Assembly (NCBI GenBank): GCA_023375675.1
Contig: JALQBC010000020.1
Location: 62,001 to 126,000, forward strand
Reading direction: 5' to 3'
Origin: Cytospora piceicola
Lineage: Eukaryota > Ascomycota > Sordariomycetes > Diaporthales > Cytosporaceae
Length of the DNA stretch: 64,000 nt
Position numbers and translations under genes: made by a program. The notes under the pieces were generated by a model. It saw only the letters and a list, made by a program, of their open reading frames with translations. It ran no database searches and was not told where the DNA came from. Numbering within the stretch: position 1 is the first letter of the stretch; each line of letters starts with the position of its first letter. Positions 11,581 through 21,846 of the stretch are shown one piece after another.

Positions 11581-12071
11581 CACTGCTGTCTGGGGCGATT
11601 GCGGATTCCGAAACCTCCAGTGGTTATACAGCACGGTCCAAGTATGTTTCTTACCGAATCTTAACTTTTTCCCTAATTACGCTTTGCGTATTGGTTAAAA
11701 TAAGAAATGAAAGCTATCGTTGAATTCATCTCATCAAGAGCTATAGATCTATATAAGCTATAAGATCATTAAGTAAAGGCGCGAAATGTGGAGATTTCTC
11801 AGAGAACATTAGAAGTAAGAGGAAGAAGAGACGGGAAAGTTATCAACATTACCTTTAGATCTCCACATTTCGCGCCTTCACTTAAGGATCTTATAGCTTA
11901 TATAGATCTATAGCTCTTGATGAGACGAATTCAACGATAGCTTTTATTTCTTATTTCAACTAATGCGCAAAACGTAATTAACTTTAAAAGACTAAGAGAA
12001 AACGACTTAAAACACAGCTGGTCCGTGCACCATAGCTGAGGTTTCGGAATCCGCAATCGCCGCTGACAGTG
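11581..12071. mobile_element. foldback / large inverted-repeat element, 491 bp
   Basis: The left arm (11581-11795) and right arm (11859-12071) are imperfect reverse complements about 215 bp long around a ~63-bp loop. Matching landmarks are GATTGCGGATTCCGAAACCT near both outer ends, CAAGAGCTATAGATCTATAT in the middle and GGCGCGAAATGTGGAGAT at the inner ends. Outer termini read CACTG...CAGTG. No clear target-site duplication is seen and no protein is encoded. It is probably a non-autonomous foldback or MITE relic. Many arm differences are C/T or G/A transitions. Confidence 0.75.
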
Positions 12072-12455
12072 GGTACACCGGCGTTCGCTTATCAGGGGCT
12101 GAGCAATATCAACATCCAGGCAAACATTCCGGGTTGGTCCTCTGGGAACTCGGGTACTGCTGTACCGGCCTCTTGCCGGACTCGACCCCTTCACCCCAGG
12201 CGGCTCTTTAACAATAACTGTGTGTGTATGTGTAGAAGTCTGTTAGTGGTGTTGTTGGGGGCGTCCAAAAATCCCGTGGGGGCATCTTTTCAGCTTTTCT
12301 GTTCAAGCAAATTGGAAGTTACTTGTAGACCTTGTCCCAAGGCCTCCACTGGCAAATGGTAATTAATCCCTGTGCCCTGTAGATGACGACCCATAACGTT
12401 AACTGCAATTTACATAGTACCAATATGCCTCTTCATCATCCAGTCACACATCCTC

Positions 12456-13476
12456 CTAATCCCCCTCGCCCCGGAAATCTGTCGCCGCCTGCTGCGCCCT
12501 CGTCAGGCGCAGATTCTCCCGTCCCAGCCAATACGGCCTAAGATCGGCAATGGGCTCCTCCAGCTCAGTGTACGTGGAACCCAAGGTGAGGATGACCCGC
12601 CCGTTCCAACGCTGCTCCTCGTTCCCTTTTTTCGCCCACAAATCGGCGTCCGCTTCCTTTCCGTACGCCTCGACCCGCCGGTTCTGCTTCGCCGTGGCGG
12701 CGTGCACCAGCGCGCGACCCACGAAGCCCGCCTCGCTCGTCGGGAGGCCCATGGCGACGATCGGCGCGGCGAGGTGCGGCGGGAGCAGGCTGGTGACCGT
12801 TGCGGCTGGCGCAACGCCGTTGATCGTGATGCCCTCCTGCGAGAGCATCGTCGACCGCAGCGACCGTACCAGGCCGACGAGTGCGAACTTGCTGGCTGCG
12901 TACACGGGGAGCGACTGCTCCGGCGCGTAGGCCACCGCGCTGGTGGTGATGACGACGCTTCCGTCCTTGACCCCGTGTGCGCGTATACTCCTCCTCGCGA
13001 GCGTCACAGTGTGCAGGACACCCATGAGATTGACCCCCATCACACCCGCGTAGCTGGGCTCCTTGCCCTCCGCGATGGACTCGTGCGTGAAGTAGTCATG
13101 TGGCTCGCTCACGCCGGCGTTCGCGAAGACCATGTCGATGCGCCCGATGGTGTCAAAGGCAGCGAGCTGCTCCGCCCAGGAGGCAACATCGCAGCGGTGG
13201 AAGTGGAAAGCCGGCCATGTCTGCCAACCCTCAGCATCGCCAACACTGGCGATGCTGGGCTCGTTGATGTCGAGAACGTGCACAATGGCGCTTTTTGCGA
13301 GCAGGAGCTTGGCCGCTGCAAGCCCGATGCCTGATGAGCCTCCTATACATGTAGACCAAGGGTCAGTAAGATGCGCGTGCGCATGTGTGTAAGAGTCCGC
13401 ACAGCATACCCGTAATCAGGGCCACCTTGCCAGTGAGATCCGGGATAGATTCCTCTTCGATCTTGAACGATGCCAT
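12456..13476 (-). CDS. short-chain dehydrogenase/reductase (SDR2)
   Basis: Two exons, complement of 12456-13342 and 13410-13476, encode 317 residues. The 67-bp intron interrupts the cofactor motif; splicing gives LITGGSSGIG (TGxxxGxG at 22-29). NAG is at 97-99. The catalytic Ser is in ITTSAVAY (about 157), with Tyr170 and Lys174 in YAASK. Acidic Asp after VHVLDINE at the end of beta-2 suggests NAD(H) preference (inferred). This is a classical SDR of normal core length with a ~40-residue C-terminal extension. It lies in a run of four minus-strand cluster genes (SDR1, SDR2, P450-2, P450-3). It probably oxidises or reduces a hydroxyl or keto group on the terpenoid. Confidence 0.9.
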
Positions 13477-14252
13477 ATTCGGGGTGTTTGGGATATATGC
13501 AAACGTGGACGGATGAAGCATGTGGCTTGAATGCCAAGATAAAGCGTGTCCTCAGACTTTTGATCCAGATATAAGATGCTACGGGCTTTGGCTACAAGTA
13601 CATATATTAGTCTGTCACATGGCGGGCCCCCGGCGGCTTCCAGATTTGGTCAAGCCCACCCAGAGTGAACCAGCCTCTGGAAAACACTCAAGCGCAGCGA
13701 AGGAGTCAGACCCGAGCTGGCGAGGCCCTGTCAACGTAGCGGTTTTTACTCCGTGCAAGTTAATAAATATTCTGAATGTTACTGCTGCAGGGATAGTTCA
13801 GCTGGAATCCCAAATATTGGTATGGTCGGATCGGTCGTGAACGCAGCTGGAAACAAGATTGTTGTATATCCAGATCGTGAGAACTCAGGATATCTCGAGC
13901 GCCGGGCAATGAACTCATCTCATAGGCTTGGGTCCGGCCAGCTACTGCGCTTGAAGGTTTCTGGCTACCAAGTACCTACCTACTTAGGTAGGTACTTAAG
14001 TACCCAGTACACCTGGGCACATGAGTTGATATTTACTTCCGAGGCTGGTAATTATTACAAACATTGCAACACCCCGACTACTGAGATTTGAAATTGAGCA
14101 AACTGGTCACCTCTATCATTTTACACACATGTATCTATTGTTCGCTCCATTTTCATTTCTACCACCGTGGCTGTATTTGCTAGCAGTCTTCCAGATGTCG
14201 TTGATGATTGATATCTTCTCGTGTCTCCCCAATCCACTTCTGAGTCTTGATA
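13477..14252. other. intergenic region upstream of SDR2
   Basis: 0.8 kb holding the SDR2 promoter and the 3' flank of P450-2. A palindromic tract of TACCTACCTACTTAGGTAGG type lies at about 13970-14005. No coding frame is supported. Confidence 0.5.
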
Positions 14253-16382
14253 TTAGTGCTTTACCAACTTGGCTCTTATCCTTAGATGCGGCTTTGACCA
14301 TAGAGTATACATGCGCGAATCTCTATGCCAATCTAATTCTGGGTCTGCGTCTTCCAGGTCGAAGTTCCAAATCAACTTGGCCAAAGTTGTGCGCATCTCC
14401 ATCCAACCCAAGCTTAATACCGATAATGGACCCAGTCAGCTATCGCACTTGGAGAATTGATACTTTGAGTTAATAATGGCTTACCTCTTCCCAAGACAGC
14501 CTCTTGCTCCTAGGCTAAATGGCTGGCTAGCCTCAAGGTCATCTCCTCCCTTGTAACCGTCAAGCCAGCGCTCCGGTTTGAAGACCAGAGGATCCGAGAA
14601 ATTTGCTGGGTCGAGACTCGCTGCCACGGGATTGGTCGCGACGATGGTCTTCACCATGCCATGTCAGCTTGCCTCATGCCTTCGTCAAATAGCAAACAAG
14701 TTGAGAGGCCAAGTGACCAGGACCAGTATTGAACAGAAATACACATACCCCAGCTGGAAGGAAATACCCATCAACCGTTTGCCCACCCTCCGGCACCTCT
14801 CTTGGGAGCGCAAATGGCAGTGGTGCGTAAATGCGCATAGCCTCTTTGCAGACGGCGGTCAAGTAGACCAGATCACGGGTAGTTGTCTCATTGATTTCTT
14901 CGCTTGATTTGAAGGCGGGCCGGACTTCAGCAGCCAAATCTCTGTAAGCATCTGGCGTCCTGAGAAGATAGTAAGTCGCTGTAGAGAGGACAGTGGATGT
15001 CGTCTCACTGCCAGCTAGCACAAAGTCAGAGACGTGTGCGGCAAGTTCCAGGTCCGAGACTTTGTGTTTCTGTTTGCCTTTCAATACTTCATCGGCATCG
15101 TCCTCGGTCTCGGCGGCCCGTTGCGCAAGGATGCGCGTCAGAAAGTCTTTGCGAGTTGTTGGTCGAGAGACACGCCTGTTGAAAGAGATGAGAATTATTT
15201 GTATCAATTAGCCCACTTCATGTCTGCTTCACTGTCAGCGGCAAGGACGCTGGATACTCACTTGTTGACCAGCTCAATAGCCAGTGCCTCGTTCTTATTC
15301 GTATCTTCTATCAGCGCTGCGATTTGTTTGTGCATGATAAACTTGACGACTTCGGCCAATGTCGGGAAACGCTTGAAAGAGTCCACAAGAGCACCTTTGG
15401 TCAGGGCTCCGGTGGTGATGGCGATCCAGGGATGGCGTTCCTCTTTTTCAGTGAGGAGAGTCAGCATCAGACCATGGAAACCTTGATTCCTTCTTGCACA
15501 CCCGTCAGCAGCCATGCATGGAACGTCGACTCACCTGTCTCCAGTGCCCCAAAACTCTCACCAAACGCCAGATCCCCAACGATATCGAATGCCATCCGTT
15601 CAAACAAGTCCGCCACGTCCACCACGTGGCCGGCCTTCCCCTTCATGACCTCTACAAAACGATCGACACTACCTGCTACCAGTTCCTCCTGCTCTATGAG
15701 GCTCGATTTACTGAAGGCATGTGCTAGCAACTTCCGCATCTGTCCGTGCACAACAGGGTCGCGCTCCGACACAATCGAGTGCACTCCCCTAGCTGCGAAG
15801 CTGCCGCCGTCGTAAAAGGCGGACTTCACGAAGGTCTTGTGCCCGGGGCGGAAGCCGTAGATGTCCCGGAAAGACTGGGCCGTGTTGAAGGACAGTTCAT
15901 TGGGCGCCGTGCGGACGACGGGGCCTACCTTTCTGCCTCAGTTGACATTTTTCATAATTCCTCCTGCCCATTGGTTCGGGAGGCAGCTCACCATATTTCT
16001 GATGCAAAACTCTTATCTTGTACGGCTGTCGTCCGCCAAGAAACCAGAAGGAGAAGGGTACCTTGAGGTCAGTAAACACAGCGTGTTAGCTCACTTAAGC
16101 CCACACAATTTGTCCATGAAAACAAACCCCGCAAGGACACGTACATTGCTGCAAGCTGCGAGTTTGAGCCCCGGGAATCGGCTCAGGGGGTGGAAGTAGA
16201 TATTGTATGTCCAGTCGCCGACGACCTGCCAACGCCACATTAATCTTTACGCCCTCAACAACGCTGAGACGTTAGAGCATATGAGACCGCACCTTGCTTA
16301 AAATCACCACAGCCAGCAGAGCCCAGATGTATTGGCGCGTCCACGCGACGACGTGAACAACTATGAACCTGAAGTCGTCCAT
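14253..16382 (-). CDS. cytochrome P450 monooxygenase (P450-2)
   Basis: Eight exons: complement of 14253-14412, 14485-14648, 14749-15175, 15262-15442, 15535-15924, 15992-16061, 16145-16225 and 16293-16382. They total 1563 nt, 520 residues. The ATG at 16382 begins a 30-codon exon with a hydrophobic anchor (YIWALLAVVILS). FHPLSRFPG follows. The I-helix has AGSETT, the K-helix ExxR is EAMR, FKPERW is the PERF-type motif, and the heme loop is FSLGARGCLGK with the ligand near Cys464. The acceptor at 14649 is chosen because it yields the usual LPAG-TIVATNPVAASLDP junction; acceptors upstream of it meet an in-frame TGA. All catalytic motifs are intact. It shares the FHPL-type N-terminus with P450-1 but is clearly diverged. 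A TTCC-N6-GGAG site lies about 293 bp upstream. Confidence 0.9.
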
Positions 16383-16674
16383 GTTGGATATTGCCGGCCT
16401 GTGCTAAGTGTCCAGGCGTCTGACTTAAGTTCAGCGAGCGAGTCGAGGTAAATTCCCTTTTAGTAAAACTGCTTGGGGCAGACTGTTCTGGGCAGACTGC
16501 TTCTGGCATGATGCTATATTACTTAAAGGGTCGCTAGTGTCACGTTGTTCACGATATCCGCGGGCACAACAGTGACCCGTTTACACGCTAAAGCGTTCTA
16601 TTGACTGCACCATCGGGCCGGAAATGATCTGCGTGTAAAAGTCCACTGAGGGGCTGTCCGATGCGGGCGGGCAC

Positions 16675-16688
16675 TTCCATGTAGGGAG
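16675..16688. promoter_or_regulatory. TTCC-N6-GGAG near-palindrome upstream of P450-2
   Basis: CGGGCACTTCC precedes ATGTAG and then GGAGGT. The leading CGGGCACTTCC is identical to that in the P450-3/cyclase promoter at 19081. It lies about 293 bp upstream of the P450-2 ATG. Confidence 0.35.
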
Positions 16689-16765
16689 GTGGCCGTGTTG
16701 CACATGATCTATAGATTGCCCGAAAGTTAAGAGGCAAGTGAACTTCACAATTGGAAAAGTCCATA

Positions 16766-17004
16766 CCGCATAGTCTGGTCAAACTCAGAATTTCCCCTCC
16801 CCCCGCTTTTCTCATGCTCAGTTATCAACCTTGATCAATATCTATACATGTTATAGGTCAGTATAGGTTCACACATCTTCTAAACCTTGGATATACCTTA
16901 TTAGAGCGACGATAAGTCGAGGAAGCTCAGAAGCGAGATTACAATATCCGTGCGAGGTCGATAGAAGAGGCAGGGTAAATTCTGAGTTTGACCAAACTAT
17001 ACGG
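16766..17004 (+). mobile_element. 239-bp MITE, copy 1, TA target duplication
   Basis: Terminal inverted repeats of about 30 bp: the left end begins CCGCATAGTCTGGTCAAACT and the right end is its near-perfect complement (AGTTTGACCAAACTATACGG). TA flanks both ends (16764-16765 and 17005-17006). C-rich and G-poor tracts lie just inside the ends. A second copy of exactly the same length, in the opposite orientation, occupies 23168-23406. There is no coding capacity, so it is non-autonomous and probably mobilised by a Tc1/mariner-type transposase. Confidence 0.85.
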
Positions 17005-17222
17005 TAGCCGTAATGCATATTTAATAGTGCTAAACATTTGATGTTGCCACCAAATTTACAATTCATCGCACAGAGCAGCGATGGTGAATGTGACCTCAAT
17101 GGGTACGGTACCTACCTAGGTAGTTATTTGAGTCTTTACCAGAGTATTTACCAGAGTACCTATTTACTTCGAAACTCGATCCGATCGCATATTGCGTATC
17201 AGCTGAATTGCCGACATTCTTA

Positions 17223-18877
17223 TCATATCCTCCGTTTCCTGCAAAGGATCGTAGCCGCATGATCCGGCAAGAACTGCGTCTCCACCTCCACGCTCTTCGG
17301 TCTTGTCTGCCCCTCCGCGAACTTGATGTCGTAGTTATTCAGCAGATACATCGTGATAGCCTTGATCTCGTCGCCGGCGAAGAAGCGCCCGGGACACGCA
17401 TGCCGTCCATACCCAAAAGCCATGCTTTGCGGGTTCGCCGCCACGAACTGCGCCTTGCCCTTCAATGCTGGATCCTTCGCCTCCTGACGCAACTTCGCAA
17501 ATCGCAAGCTATCAAAGGTCTCTGGGTCGGGATACAGCTTCGGATCCATGGCGATGGCCTGAGCAGGCACGCCGATGGTTGTGTGCGCTGGGATCACGAA
17601 GCCGTCGGAGAGGCGCCAGTCCTCAGTAATGATGCGCTCGAAAGTGACTAGATCGATCAGTAAAGACTGCGAGAGAAGACGAAACTAGGTACTGAGGGAG
17701 GGACAAGATGAGGGGACAACATACTCAACAACAGCGGGTTGAACCGCTGACTCTCCTTCATGATACTATCCATGATATGCATTTGAACGAACCCCTGCTT
17801 GCCAATCTTCCCCTCTGCATCCACAATTCTGCCATGCTCTTCCCTCAACATGGGAATCAGCTCGGGGTTCGCACACAGGTCGAAGATAAGCTGACTATTT
17901 CCTGCTGCGGTGGTGTGAATAGCCGCAAAGCTGATCTTGAGCAGGATTCCCGCAATGAACTTTGGATCCATCTCCTCGCCCACCGCAGCGTCCTGCATCC
18001 ACGCGAGGAGGTCCTTTGGGCGCTCGCCCGTGCGTTCCCGCTCCGCCAGTATGGGGAGTGCGGCGTGCTCGGCCTCTTGGTAGTATTTGGCGAGGTTGCG
18101 AACCTCCGGGATCAGGCGCGCAGCAAGTGGCTTGAGGATCTCGGGGAACCCCTTGAGCTTTTGTGCCCCGATATATCCGTCGGTCGCGAAGTCGATAGAC
18201 GCAGCCACCCAGGACGCGTTGCGACTGAGTTCGGGGCCGCCGAACATGCGGGACGAGACGCGCGCAACGATGCGCGTGATAACATCCACAAGAGGGACCT
18301 TGATCCACTTGTCTTCGGAGCATTTGGGGAAGATCTCATCAAAGCAGTCGACAATCTCGTCCTGCAGGTCTATCATGACGTCCGACAGATGCTGGTTCAG
18401 ATCCGCCTTGACCGTCCTTGGGTGTAACGTGCTGCGGCTGCCGAATGTGGTGTGCTTGCCCTCGAACATCTCGATAAAGGTCCCCACGAAGTCGACCTTG
18501 TCGACCGGCGCCGTCTTGAGCTCCTCAAGATAGCGGACCGGAAGCATGAGGCGCTCGCCCAGGGGTGACGGCACGTAGAAAAAGCCACCGTTGACATTGT
18601 TGCGGAAGTAGCCCTCCGTGAGCATCGCCTTGGACTCATGCCGGAAGCGTTCCCGACTGCGGACCCGGTCGTTTTTGCTGGAGCCGCCGATGACAGGAAT
18701 ACCGGGGACCAGACGCTGTTTGGGTGAGGATGAATAGAGCCATATGGCCAGGACGATACTGGCAAGAAGCACGAGAGTGCTGATGCGGTGTGTATCGAGT
18801 GATTTTGTCCATAGGTCTTGATAGTCGAGCAGGCGTGGTACCGACAGGGCGGTGTTCATCGTCAATTTTGAAGACAT
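17223..18877 (-). CDS. cytochrome P450 monooxygenase (P450-3), CYP68 / ent-kaurene oxidase-like
   Basis: Two exons, complement of 17223-17647 and 17725-18877, encode 525 residues. A membrane anchor (ISTLVLLASIVLAIWLY) is followed by the proline-rich PGIPVIGG hinge. The I-helix reads FAAIHTTAAG, where His replaces the usual acidic residue before the Thr pair, as is typical of the GA14-synthase/CYP68-like class. ExxR is ESQR. The heme loop is FGYGRHACPGRFFAGDE with the ligand near Cys469. Splicing a 77-bp intron gives FNPLLL-ITFERIITEDW. This family is clearly different from P450-1 and P450-2 and has far fewer introns. It is head to head with the terpene cyclase across a 482-bp promoter, so it is a good candidate for the first oxidation after cyclisation (inferred). 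Confidence 0.9.
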
Positions 18878-19359
18878 GGGGCTGACTCTGGCTCGGAAAG
18901 ATTAGAGGCAATGGTGGAAACCAAGCCAGGGACGAGAACCTGTGTGACTCTGAACAAGCAGATATACCATAAGCAGAACCTTTTGTGGCATCAAAAGCGA
19001 AGATTGATTGATAAGTCTGCGCTATCCTCCAAGACAGCCTTACGTCCCTCGCTTGCGGTAAAAGTACTCAAGTACACAACCGGGCACTTCCTATTCGGGA
19101 AGTTTGATGTACCTATGGCCACCGTATCAAGATATCCAATGCCCCCCGGCGCCTGCAGGTCACTGCAGCCTTGGAGATCCGCAGTTTAGGCTAAGATACG
19201 ATACAGCGGACGCTTTGTTGTTTCGCCCCCGAGATGTGCCCGAGTACCATCCGACCATGGAGGTTATATTTAGACGCAAGTCCGATGCTACTTCGTTTTC
19301 ACAACATCAAAGCATGGGTTTTCTCACCAAACACAAAGATTCCCAATAACGTGGTAACC
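18878..19359. promoter_or_regulatory. bidirectional promoter of P450-3 and terpene cyclase
   Basis: 482 bp separate the two divergent start codons. It holds a TTCC-N6-GGAA palindrome at 19088-19101, nearly central (211 bp from one ATG and 259 bp from the other). A TATA-like GGTTATATTTAG lies near 19263 on the cyclase side. Confidence 0.65.
19088..19101. promoter_or_regulatory. TTCC-N6-GGAA palindrome in the cyclase/P450-3 promoter
   Basis: TTCCTATTCGGGAA followed by GTT, preceded by CGGGCAC. It matches the site upstream of SDR1 on its right side and the site upstream of P450-2 on its left side. Candidate binding site for the Zn2Cys6 regulator encoded at 21847. Confidence 0.4.
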
Positions 19360-20539
19360 ATGCTGGAGGTCGAGGTACCCGTGGCTGTCCCCTCCCAGAA
19401 GTGCATCCCGGCACCGGCACCTGCGCCTGCGCCTGCGCCCGTGCCGGTCAAAGGGCCTTCTTATATCCCGCCGTCAAACCTGACAGCCAGAATCCACCCT
19501 CTTCATGAAGAGGTCACTGCCGAGGTGGACGGCTTCTTCCTTCGGCACTGGGACTTCCCCAACGAGAAAGCGCGACAGAAATTTGTGACGGCGGGCTTTT
19601 CGCAGGTGACTTGCCTGTACTTCCCTACGGCGCTCAACGACCGCATCCACTTTGCATGTCGACTGTTGACACTGCTGTTCCTGGTGGATGGTAAGCTTCA
19701 CGACCCAGCAGTTCCCCCGGTATCCCCAAGTGCAACAAAAACAGACATTGACAAGGAGATAGATACTCTCGAACACATGTCCCTCGACGAAGGACGCGCA
19801 TACAATGAACGGCTGATGCCTCTGTTCCGGGGCTCCGTCCCGCCTGATCGCAACGTGCCCGTTGAATATATTGGCTATGACCTGTGGGAATCTATGCGCG
19901 CACATGACCGAGGCATGGCAGACGACATCCTCGAGCCCGTATTCACTTTTATGCGCGCGCAGACGGACCCCACGCGCCTTACAAAGATGGAGCTGGGCCG
20001 GTATCTAGAGTACCGCGAGGCCGATGTGGGCAAGGCGTAAGTTGTCTCTTCTATTTTGCTCGAAAGAGGATCGGGGGAATGTCTTTGCGGGACTAGAGGC
20101 GAGAAAAACCGCTGATTTCCAAAGTCTCCTCGGCGCGCTTATGCGCTTCTCCATGGCTCTCTCTGTTCCGCCCTCGGACCTCGAGCTCGTGCGTCCTGTC
20201 GACCAAAACTGCTCGAAGCACCTCTCCATCGTCAACGACATCTGGTCTTACGAGAAGGAAGTCCTAGCCGCAGATACACTCCACGAGGAAGGCGGTGCCC
20301 TGTGCACGGCTGTCGCGATCCTGGCCAAAGAGGCCGAGATCGGGACCGAGGCCGCAAAGCGCGTACTTTATCATTTGTGCAGGGAGTGGGAGTGTGAGCA
20401 TGAGGCTTTGGTGGCGAGGATCGTGGCGCAGAGGGACACGCCGGAGTTGAGGGCGTATATGCAGGGCCTCGAGTTCCAGATGAGTGGGAATGAGCTTTGG
20501 AGCAGGACGACGATGAGATACCTGGCCCCAGAGCACTGA
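19360..20539 (+). CDS. ari1: sesquiterpene cyclase, aristolochene synthase-type (class I)
   Basis: Exons 19360-19690, 19763-20036 and 20125-20539 encode 339 residues. The family converts farnesyl diphosphate to aristolochene or a related eremophilane precursor with three Mg ions. Ending the first intron (19691-19762, 72 bp) at GATAG gives LFLVDDTLEHMS, with the DDxxE metal motif at 110-114. The NSE motif NDIWSYEKE is at 239-247. VEYIGYDLWESMRAHDR, YLEYREADVGKA and QMSGNELWSRTTMRY are also class signatures. The N-terminus has an unusual Pro-Ala run (residues ~17-30) before the catalytic fold. The first intron is a multiple of three with no stop, so retention would insert 24 residues inside the metal motif. 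Family membership is firm; the exact hydrocarbon cannot be decided from sequence. Related cyclases feed PR-toxin-type and other eremophilane pathways. Confidence 0.93.
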
Positions 20540-21846
20540 GGTGCAGAAGGCAGTAGGTCAGAGTTGAGTGCTAGACTTTCAATCACAGAGAGCCTGTAGC
20601 TACTTGCTGTGTCGCGGTACTCCGGTGAACATATGACTTCGTCCAACGTATCTTTCGCTCGAGTACCACAGCCTCCGGGAATGTTGACTCGTTGCAAGAG
20701 TGACTCGGACTCTGTGACATTGGCTTTTGCGGGATGGTTCTCAAATGTTTCCCCTAAGATGGACGAAGCAGGCAGTGAGCAGCACAGCGAATGGGTGCAC
20801 ATGTGGGGTCAGTCAAGGGCATATGCTAGGTTTTATGTCTGATGAGACAGGCGAGGCTTCCTCGGGGCTGCAGGAAGTCAACATCCGTCAGTAGATTATG
20901 TAGAGTCTGGTAACAAGCCAGGTCCCTTCTAAATCTTTCCATGCACTTGGACAGGGAGGATGATGACCCACGAGTGGAATATGGTCACTGAAAACATGGT
21001 CGGGTTACTGCATTATCCGGGTCCCCGGCATTCAATGTTACGTCAATATTGATTTCTGGAACGACGCCCCCCTGGCCCCCAACTTGGCGCTTGACTCCCC
21101 GAAGAGTATCACCATGTACACTGATTAGGTATTTGCGAAGGGTTTAGACTACACATGTAGTGGGGCGTAAAGGTGGAGGTGATTAACGACACTAAGAAGG
21201 CCAGGCAATTCTGTGTTTAATATCAAGTCAATAATCCAGTGTTCCAAGTATCCGAGCAAACCAGTAGGCCTCATTCCCCTAGTAGATTTAATCCCTGTAG
21301 ATGTTTCTTCATGTGGTGGGGGCTGGTTGATCCCACACATGCACGCTGTCACCGGCAATCAAGAAGTCTGAAAAGCTTGTATAGTGCACGGGTGACTCTT
21401 GCTCTCTTTTGTTTAGTCCCGTAGTAAAAACGTTGACCCGAGACGAGGTGACTTTAGTAATACCGGTATTATCTCTTTCTACGAAGGGCTGCTCCTGTAG
21501 GCTAGAGTAGGAAAGCTGCAAATCAGCTCTATTAAGATGTAGACCGTGCATTCCACCAATGCAAGTTTCGGACTCCTTGTCTGCCAGTGACCGCGGTCGC
21601 AAAACAGCAGATATACAGAATGATACCCTACTTCGTGTGACAAGTTGATATCAGCCATCTGTCCGGTGCAACCCAGGTTCCCTTCTTGTACCTCCTATTC
21701 TTATAATGCGCTCCTCGCATGTCATTCTTTGCCATCAAGGCTCTGTAGTCAGCACTGAAATTCATCCGAACTTTGCGTGAAACGAACAGAAAGTTGCCGT
21801 CCAAAATTACAGCCAGGACCCCCCCTCATCCAGAAACAAAACCAAC
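20540..21846. other. intergenic region upstream of the regulator gene
   Basis: 1.3 kb with no supported coding frame. It should contain the cyclase 3' end and the promoter of the Zn2Cys6 gene. No copy of the TTCC-N6-GGAA site or of the MITEs was found here. Confidence 0.5.

Larger units (their letters stand above)
11164..12455. other. intergenic region with TACCTAGGTA palindromes and foldback element
   Basis: 1.3 kb between SDR1 and SDR2. From 11335 to 11440 there are several overlapping copies of the self-complementary core ACCTAGGT. The 491-bp foldback at 11581-12071 is listed separately. No coding frame is supported; the short frames at both foldback ends are related only because the arms are inverted copies. 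Confidence 0.6.
16383..17222. other. intergenic region with 239-bp MITE
   Basis: 0.84 kb between P450-2 and P450-3. It holds the P450-2 promoter, a TTCC-N6-GGAG site (16675-16688) and a 239-bp MITE (16766-17004). No gene is seen. Confidence 0.55.
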
